DNA of 64,000 bases from Streptococcus dysgalactiae subsp. dysgalactiae (GCF_900459225.1 NZ_UHFH01000003.1:836501-900500), one strand, 5' to 3'; shown: positions 48,219 to 58,651, counted from the stretch's first letter. Numbers and translations are program-made. Notes: generated from the sequence alone by a model not told the origin.

Positions 48219-50161
48219 AGATTCAAGATTTATTGAGAAAAGATATTATGATTCTTGACTTACAGGCTATTTCGAAAGAAGTTGCCATTGACGAGATGAT
48301 TACACGTTTAGTAGAAAAAGGTATTGTTCACGATTTTGATGTCTTTAAAAAGAGTATCATGGCACGTGAAGAACAAACATCAACTGGACTTGGCGACGGT
48401 ATTGCCATGCCTCATTCTAAAAATATTGTGGTTGATGAACCAGCAGTTTTATTTGCGAAATCAAATAAAGGGGTGGATTATAAGGCTTTAGATGGTCAAC
48501 CAACGGATCTCTTCTTTATGATTGCTGCACCTCAAGGGGCAAACGACACTCACTTGGCTGCGCTAGCAGAATTATCACAATACCTTTTGAAAGACGGTTT
48601 TGCAGATAAACTTCGTGCTACAGCGACACCAGATGACGTTCTTGCTGTCTTTGATGAGGCTTCAACAGCTAAAGAAGAAGTGGTAGCGCCAACAAGTGAT
48701 CAAGATTTTATTGTTGCAGTTACAGCTTGCCCAACAGGGATTGCTCACACTTATATGGCAGAAGAGGCTTTGAAAAAACAAGCTGCAGAAATGGGAGTAG
48801 CTATTAAAGTTGAAACAAACGGCGCTTCTGGTGTGGCTAATCGTTTAACCGCTGAAGATATTCAGAAAGCTAAGGGTGTTATCGTTGCAGCAGATAAAGC
48901 AGTTGAAATGGATCGTTTTGACGGTAAACAATTAATTGCTCGCCCTGTTGCAGATGGCATCAAGAAGAGTCAAGAATTGATTTCTTTGATTTTGAATAAT
49001 GAAGGACACACTTACCACGCTAAGAACGGAAAGTCTGAAACAGCAGTCTCATCTGAGAAAACAAGCTTAGGTGGTGCTTTCTATAAACACTTGATGGGTG
49101 GTGTCTCTCAAATGTTGCCATTCGTTATTGGTGGCGGGATTATGATTGCCCTAGCTTTCTTGTTGGATAACATGCTTGGTGTGCCAAAAGACCAATTAGG
49201 CAATCTTGGATCTTATCATGAAGTAGCTGCTATTTTCATGAAAATTGGGGGTGCCGCCTTTTCCTTCATGTTACCAGTATTAGCGGGTTACATTGCATAC
49301 TCTATCGCTGAAAAACCAGGTTTGGTTGCTGGTTTTGTGGCAGGTGCTATTGCATCGAGTGGACTTGCTTTTGGCAAGGTTCCATTTGCATCAGGTGGAG
49401 AAGCTAGCTTGGCTTTAGCGGGTGTGCCATCAGGTTTCCTTGGTGCTCTTGTTGGTGGTTTCCTGGCTGGTGGTGTTATTCTTGCTCTACGTAAATTATT
49501 AGCAGGCTTACCACGATCTCTTGAAGGGGTTAAATCTATTCTTCTTTACCCATTACTTGGTGTCCTTGTCACTGGTTTCTTGATGCTCTTTGTCAATATC
49601 CCAATGGCAGCTATTAACACAGCGCTTAATGATTTCTTACAAGGTCTTTCAGGAAGTTCTGCTGTCCTTATGGGACTTCTTGTTGGTGGTATGATGGCTG
49701 TTGATATGGGTGGTCCTGTTAATAAGGCAGCTTATGTTTTTGGTACAGGAACTTTAGCAGCTACTGTCGCAAATGGTGGTTCAGTTGTTATGGCTGCTGT
49801 TATGGCAGGTGGTATGGTACCTCCTCTAGCTGTTTTTGTAGCCACTCTCTTGTTTAAAGATAAATTTACTAAAGAAGAACGCGAATCAGGTTTGACCAAT
49901 ATTGTTATGGGGCTTTCATTCATCACTGAAGGAGCAATCCCATTTGGCGCCGCAGACCCAGCGCGTGCAATTCCTAGCTTTATTGCTGGTTCTGCCTTGA
50001 CAGGAGCTCTTGTTGGTTTGGCTGGTATTAAATTAATGGCACCACATGGTGGTATCTTCGTCATCGCCTTAACAAGCAACCCAATCTTATACCTTGTCTT
50101 TGTAGCGATTGGTGCTATTGTATCCGGAATTATCTTCGGCGCCCTTCGCAAAAAAGCTTAA
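48215..50161 (+). CDS. fruA: Fructose PTS enzyme EIIABC
   Basis: 648 residues. EIIA domain first (about 1-145, phospho-His in GDGIAMPHSKN), then EIIB (about 165-260, phospho-Cys in TACPTGIAHTYMAEE), then membrane EIIC (about 290-645, GGGIMIALAFLLDN, and GAADPARAIP). It imports fructose as fructose 1-phosphate for FruK. The single-chain A-B-C order is the usual streptococcal FruA; no HPr domain is attached. Confidence 0.97.
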   Translation: MKIQDLLRKDIMILDLQAISKEVAIDEMITRLVEKGIVHDFDVFKKSIMAREEQTSTGLGDGIAMPHSKNIVVDEPAVLFAKSNKGVDYKALDGQPTDLFFMIAAPQGANDTHLAALAELSQYLLKDGFADKLRATATPDDVLAVFDEASTAKEEVVAPTSDQDFIVAVTACPTGIAHTYMAEEALKKQAAEMGVAIKVETNGASGVANRLTAEDIQKAKGVIVAADKAVEMDRFDGKQLIARPVADGIKKSQELISLILNNEGHTYHAKNGKSETAVSSEKTSLGGAFYKHLMGGVSQMLPFVIGGGIMIALAFLLDNMLGVPKDQLGNLGSYHEVAAIFMKIGGAAFSFMLPVLAGYIAYSIAEKPGLVAGFVAGAIASSGLAFGKVPFASGGEASLALAGVPSGFLGALVGGFLAGGVILALRKLLAGLPRSLEGVKSILLYPLLGVLVTGFLMLFVNIPMAAINTALNDFLQGLSGSSAVLMGLLVGGMMAVDMGGPVNKAAYVFGTGTLAATVANGGSVVMAAVMAGGMVPPLAVFVATLLFKDKFTKEERESGLTNIVMGLSFITEGAIPFGAADPARAIPSFIAGSALTGALVGLAGIKLMAPHGGIFVIALTSNPILYLVFVAIGAIVSGIIFGALRKKA

Positions 50162-50183
50162 CGTTGAAAGACTTTTTCCTTAC

Positions 50184-50217
50184 TAAAACTAGAATCTGCT
50201 AAGGTTCTAGTTTTTTG
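50184..50217 (+). terminator. Terminator of the fru operon
   Basis: AAAACTAGAA / TTCTAGTTTTTT hairpin. Confidence 0.88.
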
Positions 50218-50256
50218 ATATACTAAAAGAGAAAGAATAAGAAGTGAGGATATGGC

Positions 50257-50856
50257 TTGAAAAGAAAGAAAAGGAGAAAGGCTACTAATCCCTCATTAAA
50301 GGCTTTTGCTTTGTGTTTAGTATTGCTTAGTGCCTTTGTTAGTATTTGGACACTAAGAAAGGCTAAGCAAGAGTTAACCGCTTATGCAACTCATGACACA
50401 ATGGTTTTTGTAAGGCAAATTAGCCATGCAGCTCAAGCAGTTGCTCAAAAAGAAAAGTTATATAGTTCAGTGATGATGGCTCAAGCTATTTTAGAGTCTA
50501 ACAATGGTAAGTCCCAGTTGAGTCAGAGACCTTATTACAATTTTTTTGGTATTAAAGGGAATTATAAGGGGCGGTCGGCTATTTTTTCTACCTTAGAAGA
50601 TGATGGGCAAGGAAATTTATACCAAATTGATGACGCCTTTCGTTCTTACGGTAGTATGACAGCATGTTTTGAAGACTATGCTAGAGTTTTGAATAATCCT
50701 CTGTATACCAAAACCCATAAAAACCTGGGTTCTCATTATTATGATGCCACAGCTGCACTAACAGGAACATATGCCACTGATACCAGTTACAACACCAAAT
50801 TAAATGAACTCATTGCTGTTTATCAACTGACCTATTTTGATAGTCCCATGAAATAA
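50257..50856 (+). CDS. Glucosaminidase-family peptidoglycan hydrolase, membrane-anchored
   Basis: 199 residues: a strongly basic start (KRKKRRK), one transmembrane/signal helix (AFALCLVLLSAFVSIWTL), and a LytG/FlgJ-type glucosaminidase domain (SVMMAQAILESNNGKSQLSQ with catalytic Glu, YYNFFGIKG, ALTGTYATDTSYNTKLN). There is no signal peptidase motif that I can see, so it is probably anchored. The TTG start has GTGAGGA upstream. A longer paralogue follows; both cut cell-wall glycan. Confidence 0.87.
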   Translation: MKRKKRRKATNPSLKAFALCLVLLSAFVSIWTLRKAKQELTAYATHDTMVFVRQISHAAQAVAQKEKLYSSVMMAQAILESNNGKSQLSQRPYYNFFGIKGNYKGRSAIFSTLEDDGQGNLYQIDDAFRSYGSMTACFEDYARVLNNPLYTKTHKNLGSHYYDATAALTGTYATDTSYNTKLNELIAVYQLTYFDSPMK

Positions 50857-50966
50857 TAAGCTTTATCCACAAAATCCTCTTAAATTAGAAGAAATATTTC
50901 GATTTTAAGACAAAAGTTATCAATCTGGTTAAATCAGTTGTGGATAAGTCCTTGTTAGATTTTCTA

Positions 50967-50975
50967 TGTTATAAT
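50967..50975 (+). promoter_or_regulatory. Extended -10 promoter of the second glucosaminidase gene
   Basis: TGTTATAAT with no clear -35. It is located 40 bases before the ATG. Confidence 0.6.
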
Positions 50976-51015
50976 AGAAACATAAAAAATGAACAGAAAA
51001 GGGATTTAATCACTA

Positions 51016-51723
51016 ATGGTAAAAAAGAAAGGTAAGCTTCTACTTATCAGTCTTTTTGTTCTTGCGGCTTGTTTAGGAGCTTACAGTGCAATGAGACAAC
51101 CTAACCGTACCTCTAAAGTATCAGCAGAAACAGTCACTGGTACTTCGACACAGGCGTTTATCAATAATATTGGACCTACAGCCAGCGCTATCGCTCAAGA
51201 GCGTGACCTTTACGCTTCTGTGATGATTGCTCAAGCTATTTTAGAATCAAGTAACGGTCAATCTGGCCTTAGCCAAGCACCCTATTATAACTTCTTTGGC
51301 ATCAAAGGGGCCTATAATGGTTCGTCAGTTACCATGTCAACTTGGGAAGATGATGGAGCAGGAAATACCTATACTATCGATCAACCCTTTAGAGCATACC
51401 CAAGCATCGCTGATTCACTTCATGACTACGCTAACTTACTAAGCTCTAATATGTATGCTGGTGCTAGAAAATCAAATACACTGTCGTATCAAGATGCGAC
51501 AGCAGCTTTAACAGGTCTATACGCTACAGACACGAGTTATAACTTGAAGTTAAACAATATTATTGAAACGTATGGGTTAACCGCTTATGACGTGACAAAT
51601 GCTTCAGACCAAGGAGTCTCCTTAACAGGTGCAGGCTACGTTTGGAATGAGTACCGTCACAATTATACAGATGCGGAAACCCTAGCAATTGATGAAGCAT
51701 GGGCACAACGCTTTAACTATTAA
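51016..51723 (+). CDS. Glucosaminidase-family peptidoglycan hydrolase, possible lipoprotein
   Basis: 235 residues. A basic start (KKKGK) and hydrophobic stretch run into LAAC, which satisfies the lipobox pattern, so it may be lipid-anchored via the lspA product; a plain secretion signal is also possible. The catalytic domain (SVMIAQAILESSNGQSGLSQ, PYYNFFGIKGAYNG, ALTGLYATDTSYNLKLN) is about as similar as a recent duplicate of the gene upstream. It then has an extra C-terminal piece (GVSLTGAGYVWNEYRHNYTD) not in the shorter copy. Confidence 0.87.
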   Translation: MVKKKGKLLLISLFVLAACLGAYSAMRQPNRTSKVSAETVTGTSTQAFINNIGPTASAIAQERDLYASVMIAQAILESSNGQSGLSQAPYYNFFGIKGAYNGSSVTMSTWEDDGAGNTYTIDQPFRAYPSIADSLHDYANLLSSNMYAGARKSNTLSYQDATAALTGLYATDTSYNLKLNNIIETYGLTAYDVTNASDQGVSLTGAGYVWNEYRHNYTDAETLAIDEAWAQRFNY

Positions 51724-51730
51724 GATAAGT

Positions 51731-51759
51731 CTAAAAATCATCCTAACGGGTGATTTTTT
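51731..51759 (+). terminator. Terminator after the second glucosaminidase gene
   Basis: AAAAATCA-TCCTAACGGG-TGATTTTTT. Its T tract runs directly into the extended -10 of the next gene. Confidence 0.8.
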
Positions 51760-51773
51760 GGTATAATGAAATA
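51759..51773 (+). promoter_or_regulatory. Extended -10 promoter abutting the start codon
   Basis: TGGTATAAT is a perfect extended -10 (51759-51767). The ATG at 51774 lies six bases after it, so the message would begin at or next to the start codon. No ribosome site is present. Confidence 0.65.
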
Positions 51774-52295
51774 ATGAAAACAATTAAAGAAGTATACCAA
51801 AATCATGCTGAGATGCCTTACATTGCTCCAGCTTATCAAGAAGAGTTACTGCGCAAGCCTATTCCTAAGCGTAACATGGAGCGTACCAAGGAAGGGTTAC
51901 TTCCTGGTCACATTGTGATGTTATGGCGCATTCAGTTCGGGACCTATACAACTGCTAATAGTCATCATAAATATTTTTACACGACCTATGGCATTGATGC
52001 GCAAACAGAATTGGACTGGCTAATCTCTCAAGGTTATGTGCAAAAAGACTCTGCAAGAGAATCGCTCTGTCATTTGCCAGCTAGCCGTTTAAAAGACTTT
52101 TTGGGACAAAAAGCAGTTAAAGGACTATCAAAAATGAAGCGAGATGAATTAGATCAAGCCGTTTTAAGTCATTTTAGCGAAGAAGAATTGAGCGTTTTAG
52201 TTGACCTCAGAGGTTACCGACTACTCCCTAAGGGAGAAGAGGCCTTAGGGGCTAATGCCAATATTGTTGACCGTCATCCTCAGAAAAAATACTAG
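51774..52295 (+). CDS. Conserved protein with SAP-like segment, function unknown
   Basis: 173 residues, no signal or membrane segment. A middle basic/aromatic part (GHIVMLWRIQFGTYTTANSH) is followed by a helix-extension-helix of SAP type (AVKGLSKMKRDELDQAVLSH), suggesting nucleic acid contact. I do not recognise a specific role. I start at the ATG 6 bases after the extended -10; an earlier in-frame start lies inside the preceding terminator. It seems to have a leaderless mRNA. Confidence 0.8.
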   Translation: MKTIKEVYQNHAEMPYIAPAYQEELLRKPIPKRNMERTKEGLLPGHIVMLWRIQFGTYTTANSHHKYFYTTYGIDAQTELDWLISQGYVQKDSARESLCHLPASRLKDFLGQKAVKGLSKMKRDELDQAVLSHFSEEELSVLVDLRGYRLLPKGEEALGANANIVDRHPQKKY

Positions 52296-52326
52296 TTTAA
52301 GTCTACTTTAATAATCCTCAAATCTA

Positions 52327-52335
52327 TGCTATAAT
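52327..52335 (+). promoter_or_regulatory. Extended -10 promoter of the DUF1149-like gene
   Basis: TGCTATAAT, 31 bases before the ATG. The leader has a good ribosome site (AAGGAGAA), unlike the preceding gene. Confidence 0.6.
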
Positions 52336-52366
52336 GAGTCATATCGACATCAAGGAGAATGAATAC

Positions 52367-52747
52367 ATGCAATTAGTTCGTGAAAAAGAATTTGTCAATC
52401 AATACCACTATGATGCTAGAAATCTCGAATGGGAAAAAGAAAACGGAACACCTGAAACCAATTTTGAAGTGACGTTCCAATTGATTAATAAAGATGAAGC
52501 TCGAAAGGAAACAGCTATCGTCTCTGTGTTACAATTTGTTATTGTCAAAGAAGAATTTGTGATTAGTGGAGTGATTTCACAGATGGTTCGTATTTTAGAC
52601 CGTTTAGTAGATAAACCAAGCGAATTTACCCAAGAAGAAGTTGAATCGTTAGCAGCACCTTTATTAGATATGGTTAAACGCTTGACTTATGATGTCACAG
52701 AAATTGCCTTGGACCGTCCGGGCATTAATTTGGAGTTTAAGAATTAA
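52367..52747 (+). CDS. DUF1149-family protein (SecB-like fold candidate)
   Basis: 126 residues, cytosolic, beta-strand-rich first half ([14 protein letters not shown] … [17 protein letters not shown]) and a helical end ([21 protein letters not shown]). It looks like DUF1149, whose fold is compared with the SecB chaperone; function unproven. An earlier in-frame ATG lies inside the promoter, so I use the one after AAGGAGAATG. Overlaps the DegV gene by one base (TAATG). Confidence 0.82.
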   Translation: MQLVREKEFVNQYHYDARNLEWEKENGTPETNFEVTFQLINKDEARKETAIVSVLQFVIVKEEFVISGVISQMVRILDRLVDKPSEFTQEEVESLAAPLLDMVKRLTYDVTEIALDRPGINLEFKN

Positions 52748-53595
52748 TGAAATTAGCAGTAATTACTGATAGCACAGCAGCATTACCAACTGACTTAAAG
52801 CAGGATGAGGCTATTTTTAGTCTTGATATTCCAGTTATTATTGATGGCGAGACCTATTTTGAGGGGCGTAACCTGACCATCGATGATTTTTATCAAAAGT
52901 TGGCAACCTCACAAGAGCTCCCTAAGACAAGCCAGCCCAGCTTATCGGAATTAGATGAGCTTTTAGGCCTTTTGTCTGCTAAGGGATACACACATGTCAT
53001 CGGGCTTTTCTTGGCTGGTGGTATTTCGGGTTTCTGGCAAAATATCCAGTTTTTAGTTGAAGAACATCCTGATTTGGTCATTGCCTTTCCAGATAGTAAA
53101 ATCACATCAGCTCCATTGGGCAGCATGGTTAAAAATGTATTAGATTGGTCTCGTCAAGGGAAAACCTTCCAAGAAATTCTAAATCAGTTGCAAAAACAGA
53201 TTGACGGTACGACAGCCTTTATCATGGTGGATGATTTGAATCACTTGGTTAAAGGAGGAAGATTATCAAACGGTTCAGCACTGCTTGGCAATCTTTTGAG
53301 CATTAAGCCTATCTTGTATTTTGACGATGAAGGAAAAATCGTGGTTTACGAAAAAGTCAGAACAGAGAAGAAAGCCATGAAACGTTTGGTAGAGATTCTT
53401 AATGACTTGACAGCAAATGGACAATACGATGTTTCCATTATTCATTCGAAAGCCCAAGATAAGGCAGATCACTTGAAGGCACTCTTGCAAGACAGTGGCT
53501 ACCAGTGCGACATCGCAGAAGTTCACTTTGGTGCTGTTATTGCTACTCATCTAGGAGAAGGAGCAGTCGCCTTTGGGATTACACCCCGCGCCTAG
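52747..53595 (+). CDS. DegV-family fatty-acid-binding protein
   Basis: 282 residues. Starts with the DegV signature [13 protein letters not shown], then [11 protein letters not shown] and a C-terminal GEGAVAFGI. DegV/FakB proteins bind a fatty acid for phosphorylation by FakA, feeding host fatty acids into phospholipids; that this copy is a FakB is inferred. Co-transcribed with the DUF1149-like gene. Confidence 0.92.
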   Translation: MKLAVITDSTAALPTDLKQDEAIFSLDIPVIIDGETYFEGRNLTIDDFYQKLATSQELPKTSQPSLSELDELLGLLSAKGYTHVIGLFLAGGISGFWQNIQFLVEEHPDLVIAFPDSKITSAPLGSMVKNVLDWSRQGKTFQEILNQLQKQIDGTTAFIMVDDLNHLVKGGRLSNGSALLGNLLSIKPILYFDDEGKIVVYEKVRTEKKAMKRLVEILNDLTANGQYDVSIIHSKAQDKADHLKALLQDSGYQCDIAEVHFGAVIATHLGEGAVAFGITPRA

Positions 53596-53640
53596 TTATT
53601 TTTTGGGAAAGCTGGCGCCAAGTCTCAGTCAGATAGCAAA

Positions 53641-53648
53641 CCCCCCCC
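53641..53648 (+). repeat. Poly-C tract between the degV-like gene and cca
   Basis: Eight C in a row, rare in this AT-rich genome, within a 120-base gap that shows no terminator and no clear promoter. Cytosine runs of this length often vary in length by slippage. Confidence 0.8.
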
Positions 53649-53715
53649 TTACGAAATAGCTAGTGACCTAGGGTAGGGTGACTAGTCCTTTAGATAATAG
53701 GTTAGAAAATAACGT

Positions 53716-54924
53716 ATGAAATTAATGACAATGCCTTCTGAATTTCAGAAGGCTTTACCAATATTGAATAAAATTAAAGAAGCTGGTTATGAAGCCTACT
53801 TTGTGGGTGGCAGTGTCAGAGATGTGCTGTTGGGTCGTCCTATTCATGATGTAGATATTGCGACTAGCTCCTATCCTGAAGAGACCAAAGCGATTTTTAA
53901 CAGAACTGTCGATGTTGGCATTGAACATGGTACAGTGCTCGTGCTTGAAAATGGTGGTGAGTATGAAATCACAACCTTTAGGACAGAAGATGTCTATGTG
54001 GATTATCGCCGTCCTAGTCAAGTGTCTTTTGTGCGCTCTTTAGAAGAAGACCTCAAACGTAGAGATTTCACTGTGAATGCTTTGGCTCTTGATGAAAATG
54101 GTCAAGTGATTGATAAATTTACAGGTTTACAAGATTTAGAGCAAAAGCGATTACGCGCAGTAGGAGAGGCAGCAGACCGTTTTGAAGAAGATGCCCTCCG
54201 TATTATGAGAGGTTTTCGCTTTGCCGCAAGTTTGGATTTCGATATCGAGTTTGCCACCTTCGAAGCTATGAAAAGTCATTCCCCACTGTTAGCAAAAATT
54301 TCGGTAGAGCGTTCCTTTATTGAATTTGATAAATTGTTGATGGCACCTCATTGGCGAAAAGGTATCTTGGCTATGATTGCTTGTCAAGCTTACGACTATT
54401 TACCAGGTTTGGGACAACAAGAAATAGCTTTAAAGCAGTTAACAGTGTCCCTAGCTGATGGCTTTACCTTTAGTGACCACCATCAAGCTTGGGCTTATTT
54501 GATCATAAGCTTATCGATTCAAAATCCTAAGCCATTTTTAAAGGCTTGGAAAACCTCAAATGATTTTCAACGCTGTGTGGCACAATTAGTGACCCTTTAT
54601 CATATTCGACAAGAAAGACCTTTTGAAAAATTGGATATTTATCAATATGGTAAAAAACTGACAAGGTTGATAGAATCCCTTCGCCAAGCTATGGGACAAG
54701 ACGTTGATATGGCTTATATTGAGCAATTAGACCAAGCATTAGCTATTCATGATAAACATGACATCGTGGTAAATGGCTCGCACTTAATAAAGAACTTTGG
54801 TTTGAAACCAGGACCAGAGTTGGGAGTGATGCTTGAACGCATTGAGTTAGCTATTGTGGAAGGTCATCTTGCTAATGAGTTAGATGCCATTGAAGCATTT
54901 GTTAGAGAGGAATTAGCAACATGA
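53716..54924 (+). CDS. cca: CCA-adding tRNA nucleotidyltransferase
   Basis: 402 residues. Class II nucleotidyltransferase head: [20 protein letters not shown] with the metal-binding DVD, then RRDFTVNAL and [30 protein letters not shown]. The C-terminal half is helical. It builds or repairs the CCA end of tRNA. The last 4 bases overlap the ABC-F gene (ATGA). Confidence 0.96.
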   Translation: MKLMTMPSEFQKALPILNKIKEAGYEAYFVGGSVRDVLLGRPIHDVDIATSSYPEETKAIFNRTVDVGIEHGTVLVLENGGEYEITTFRTEDVYVDYRRPSQVSFVRSLEEDLKRRDFTVNALALDENGQVIDKFTGLQDLEQKRLRAVGEAADRFEEDALRIMRGFRFAASLDFDIEFATFEAMKSHSPLLAKISVERSFIEFDKLLMAPHWRKGILAMIACQAYDYLPGLGQQEIALKQLTVSLADGFTFSDHHQAWAYLIISLSIQNPKPFLKAWKTSNDFQRCVAQLVTLYHIRQERPFEKLDIYQYGKKLTRLIESLRQAMGQDVDMAYIEQLDQALAIHDKHDIVVNGSHLIKNFGLKPGPELGVMLERIELAIVEGHLANELDAIEAFVREELAT

Positions 54925-56798
54925 GCTATTTATTGGTGGAGAAACTGACAAAAACGGTGGGAGATAAGACTGTCTTTCAAGATATTTCCTTTATTATTCA
55001 TGACTTTGACCGTATTGGGATTATTGGGGTTAATGGGACAGGAAAAACAACTCTTTTAGATGTCTTGTCGGGAAGGCTTGGTTTTGACGGAGACAATTCT
55101 CCATTTTCCAAAGCCAATGATTACAAAATCGCTTACTTAACACAAGATCCTGAATTTAACGATGCAGCCTCTGTTTTAGATACGGTATTGTCATCTGATG
55201 TTAAGGCGATTCAGCTGATTCGTCAATATGAACTATTGATGGCGAATTATACTGAGGATAAACAAGAGACCTTAGAGTCCCTCATGTCTGAAATGGATCG
55301 CTTAGATGCTTGGTCTATTGAAAGCGATGTCAAAACAGTCCTATCAAAATTAGGCATCACGGATTTGGAACAAAAAGTGGGAGACCTATCAGGTGGTATG
55401 AGAAGACGTGTCCAGTTAGCTCAAGTATTGCTAGGGGCTGCTGACTTACTCTTATTGGATGAGCCAACCAACCATCTTGATATTGACACCATCGCTTGGT
55501 TAACAACCTATCTCAAAACAGCTAAAAAAACCGTCCTTTTTATTACCCATGACCGTTATTTCCTGGATAATGTGGCCACCCGTATTTTTGAATTGGATAA
55601 GGCGGGACTGACAGAATATCAAGGCAATTACCAAGACTATGTGCGCTTAAAAGCAGAACAAGACGAACGAGATGCTGCTAATTTACACAAGAAGAAGCAA
55701 CTCTATAAACAAGAATTAGCCTGGATGAGGACGCAGCCACAGGCGCGTGCAACCAAACAGCAGGCTAGAATCAATCGTTTCAGTGACTTGAAAAAAGAAG
55801 TTCACCAAGACAGTTCTGCGGATAAATTGGAGATGACTTTCGGAACGAGCCGAATTGGGAAGAAGGTGATTCACTTTGAAGACCTTTCTTTTGCTTATGG
55901 CGACCGACAGTTGATTAAGGATTTTAACTTGATTATTCAAAATAAAGATCGTATTGGAATTGTTGGAGATAACGGCGTCGGAAAATCTACCCTGTTGAAT
56001 TTAATTAATGGAGATCTTGAACCAACTTCTGGGAAGCTTGATATTGGAGATACTATTCGTGTAGGTTATTTCTCTCAGCAGCTCAAAGATATGGATGAGA
56101 CCAAACGGGTCATTAATTACCTTCAAGAAGTGGCTGATGAGGTTAAAACAAGCGTGGGAACAACGAGTATCAGTGAGCTTTTAGAGCAATTTCTTTTTCC
56201 GAGATCAAGTCATGGCACGCTGATTGCTAAATTATCTGGTGGGGAGAAAAAACGGCTCTACTTGCTAAAAATGCTCATTGAAAAACCAAATGTTCTTCTC
56301 CTTGATGAGCCAACAAATGATTTAGACATTGCCACCTTGACGGTCTTAGAAAACTTTTTAGCTAACTTTGCAGGACCAGTCATTACGGTTAGTCACGATC
56401 GTTATTTCCTAGACAAAGTAGCCACTAAGATTTTAGCCTTTGAAGAAGGCGATATTCGTGTTTTTTATGGTAATTACAGTGATTACCTTGATGAAAAAGT
56501 TTTTGAAAAAGAAACAGTTGAGGCTGACTTGGTTAAAGCAACAGTCATTGAAGAAGTGCCGCTTCCTCCGAAAGAGGAAAGAAAGCGCATGTCCTACCTT
56601 GAAAAACAAGAATGGGCTCAAATTGAAGATACGATTGCCACGCTTGAGACCCAGATTGAAGATATTGAACATCAGATGTTAGAAGTAGCAAGTGACTATG
56701 GTCAGCTAGCTCAGCTTCAAAGGGATTTAGAGCAAAGAAATAAGGATTTACTGGAAGCTTACGAACGATTTGACTATCTTAGTGGCTTAGAAATGTAA
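54921..56798 (+). CDS. ABC-F family ATPase (Uup-like)
   Basis: 625 residues, two ABC domains and no membrane segment. First: Walker [41 protein letters not shown]. Linker with the ABC-F basic helix ([15 protein letters not shown]). Second: [38 protein letters not shown] long C-terminal coiled coil ([15 protein letters not shown]) follows. ABC-F proteins act on ribosomes; the C-terminal coil and size favour the Uup type over an antibiotic-resistance type, but this is inference. Confidence 0.93.
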   Translation: MSYLLVEKLTKTVGDKTVFQDISFIIHDFDRIGIIGVNGTGKTTLLDVLSGRLGFDGDNSPFSKANDYKIAYLTQDPEFNDAASVLDTVLSSDVKAIQLIRQYELLMANYTEDKQETLESLMSEMDRLDAWSIESDVKTVLSKLGITDLEQKVGDLSGGMRRRVQLAQVLLGAADLLLLDEPTNHLDIDTIAWLTTYLKTAKKTVLFITHDRYFLDNVATRIFELDKAGLTEYQGNYQDYVRLKAEQDERDAANLHKKKQLYKQELAWMRTQPQARATKQQARINRFSDLKKEVHQDSSADKLEMTFGTSRIGKKVIHFEDLSFAYGDRQLIKDFNLIIQNKDRIGIVGDNGVGKSTLLNLINGDLEPTSGKLDIGDTIRVGYFSQQLKDMDETKRVINYLQEVADEVKTSVGTTSISELLEQFLFPRSSHGTLIAKLSGGEKKRLYLLKMLIEKPNVLLLDEPTNDLDIATLTVLENFLANFAGPVITVSHDRYFLDKVATKILAFEEGDIRVFYGNYSDYLDEKVFEKETVEADLVKATVIEEVPLPPKEERKRMSYLEKQEWAQIEDTIATLETQIEDIEHQMLEVASDYGQLAQLQRDLEQRNKDLLEAYERFDYLSGLEM

Positions 56799-56844
56799 GA
56801 ATTGTATGTCAATGTCATTTTTATGGTACACTAGTGATAACAAC

Positions 56845-56872
56845 AAAAGAAGTGCTAGATTGCGCTTCTTTT
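56845..56872 (+). terminator. Terminator after the ABC-F gene
   Basis: AAAAGAAGTGC-TAGATT-GCGCTTCTTTT hairpin. Confidence 0.85.
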
Positions 56873-56905
56873 CATTCATCATTTATTACCTGAAGGAGGA
56901 GAAAA

Positions 56906-58651
56906 ATGGGGCTGATTTGGTCGTATTTATCATCAAAGCCTAAGTGGTTGGCTTTGGACATTTTAGGTGGCCTATTATTTGTCCTGGTTAATTTAGGATT
57001 ACCCACTATTTTAGCTCGAATGATAGACCATGGAATCATGCAGCAGGATACCGAAGCCTTATATGGCTGGACGTTGGTCATGTTTGTCATTATTGTGTTA
57101 GGTGCTCTTGGTCGAATTATCTTATCCTACGCATCTGGTAAGCTAACGACAACCATGATCAAGGAGTTGCGCAATGACATGTATCGTCAGTTGCAGGATT
57201 ACTCTCATACAGAATATGAAAAAATTGGGGTTGCTTCTTTGGTTACCCGAATGACAAGTGATGCCTTTGTGCTCATGCAGTTTGCTGAAATGTCTTTACG
57301 ATTAGGAGTAGTGACGCCCTTAATGATGATTTTTTCAGTGCTGATGATTTTCTTGACAAGTCCATCGTTAGTATGGATTGTAGCGGTATCCATGCCTTTT
57401 TTGGTGCTGGTTGTTGTTTATGTTGCCGTCAAAACAAGGCCTCTCTCTGAAAAACAACAAGAAAGTTTAGACCACATTAATCAGTTAGTCAGAGAAAATT
57501 TGACTGGCTTGCGCGTGATTAGAGCCTTTTCGAGAGAAGCGTTTCAGCAGGAACGTTTTGATGAGCGTAATCAAGAATACGCCAGTATTTCTAAACGTCT
57601 CTTCACCCTAACAGGATTGACAGAACCGCTATTTGTGCAAATCATTATTGCCATGATTGTAGCCATTGTTTGGTTTGCCTTAGACCCTTTGGCTAAGGGA
57701 CAAATTCAAATTGGGGATTTGGTAGCCTTTATCGAGTATAGTTTTCATGCTCTTTTTTCGTTTTTGATGTTTGCTAATCTCTTTACCATGTATCCTAAAA
57801 TGGCAATTTCCAGCAAACGGATCAAAGAAGTCATGGACATGCCAATCTCTATTTCTAAAAATGAAGATGGGGTAACAGAGACCTTGACAAAAGGTTACCT
57901 CGAATTTGACAATGTCACCTTTGCCTATCCTGGAGAAACAGAAAGTCCTGTTCTACATAACATTTCTTTTAAAACCAAGCCTGGTGAAACCATCGCTTTT
58001 ATTGGCTCAACAGGGTCAGGAAAATCATCCTTGGTGAATTTAATTCCTCGATTTTACGACGTGACGTTTGGGAGAATCTTGGTCGATGGGGTAGATGTCA
58101 GAGATTATCAGTTAAAATCTCTTCGTGCTAAAATTGGTTTCATCCCACAGAAAGCTCTGCTATTTACAGGAACTATCGAAGACAATTTAAAATATGGTAA
58201 GGCAGATGCTAGCTATTGGGAATTAGATGAAGCTACGGATGTATCTCAAGCTAGAGCATTTATTGCTAGCCGCGAAAAAGGCTATCAGACCCATCTAGCA
58301 GAAGCAGGAAGCAATTTATCAGGTGGTCAGAAGCAACGGCTATCCATTGCCCGTGCGGTTGTTAAAAAACCCGATATTTATATCTTCGATGATTCTTTTT
58401 CGGCACTAGATTACCAAACCGATGCTGCTTTAAGGAAGCGCCTGAAAGAAGTAACAGAGGATGCGACTGTTTTGATTGTAGCTCAACGGGTTGGGACTAT
58501 CATGGATGCCGATCAAATCATTGTTCTAGATCAAGGTGAAATTGTCGGTCGAGGCAAGCATGAGGAATTGATGGCAACCAATGCTATTTACCGTGAAATT
58601 GCTGATTCGCAATTAAACAAAGGAAATCTCATGGAAAAGGAGGTGGACTAA
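56906..58651 (+). CDS. ABC exporter half, degenerate catalytic site (heterodimer subunit)
   Basis: 581 residues: six-helix membrane domain (about 1-320) and a C-terminal ATPase with Walker A GSTGSGKSSLV (about 367), signature LSGGQKQRLSIARA, and Walker B IYIFDDSFSALD. After Walker B the usual Glu is Asp, so this subunit supplies the inactive catalytic site of an asymmetric heterodimer, as in BmrC/LmrC-like exporters. Ribosome site AAGGAGGAG. The next gene starts at its last base, so both are made together. The substrate (drugs or lipids) is not known. Confidence 0.92.
   Translation: MGLIWSYLSSKPKWLALDILGGLLFVLVNLGLPTILARMIDHGIMQQDTEALYGWTLVMFVIIVLGALGRIILSYASGKLTTTMIKELRNDMYRQLQDYSHTEYEKIGVASLVTRMTSDAFVLMQFAEMSLRLGVVTPLMMIFSVLMIFLTSPSLVWIVAVSMPFLVLVVVYVAVKTRPLSEKQQESLDHINQLVRENLTGLRVIRAFSREAFQQERFDERNQEYASISKRLFTLTGLTEPLFVQIIIAMIVAIVWFALDPLAKGQIQIGDLVAFIEYSFHALFSFLMFANLFTMYPKMAISSKRIKEVMDMPISISKNEDGVTETLTKGYLEFDNVTFAYPGETESPVLHNISFKTKPGETIAFIGSTGSGKSSLVNLIPRFYDVTFGRILVDGVDVRDYQLKSLRAKIGFIPQKALLFTGTIEDNLKYGKADASYWELDEATDVSQARAFIASREKGYQTHLAEAGSNLSGGQKQRLSIARAVVKKPDIYIFDDSFSALDYQTDAALRKRLKEVTEDATVLIVAQRVGTIMDADQIIVLDQGEIVGRGKHEELMATNAIYREIADSQLNKGNLMEKEVD

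Noticed and set aside
49732..50151. Minus-strand ORF across fruA
   Set aside because: Low-complexity Ala/Pro/Lys composition typical of an antisense shadow of a membrane gene; no ribosome site.
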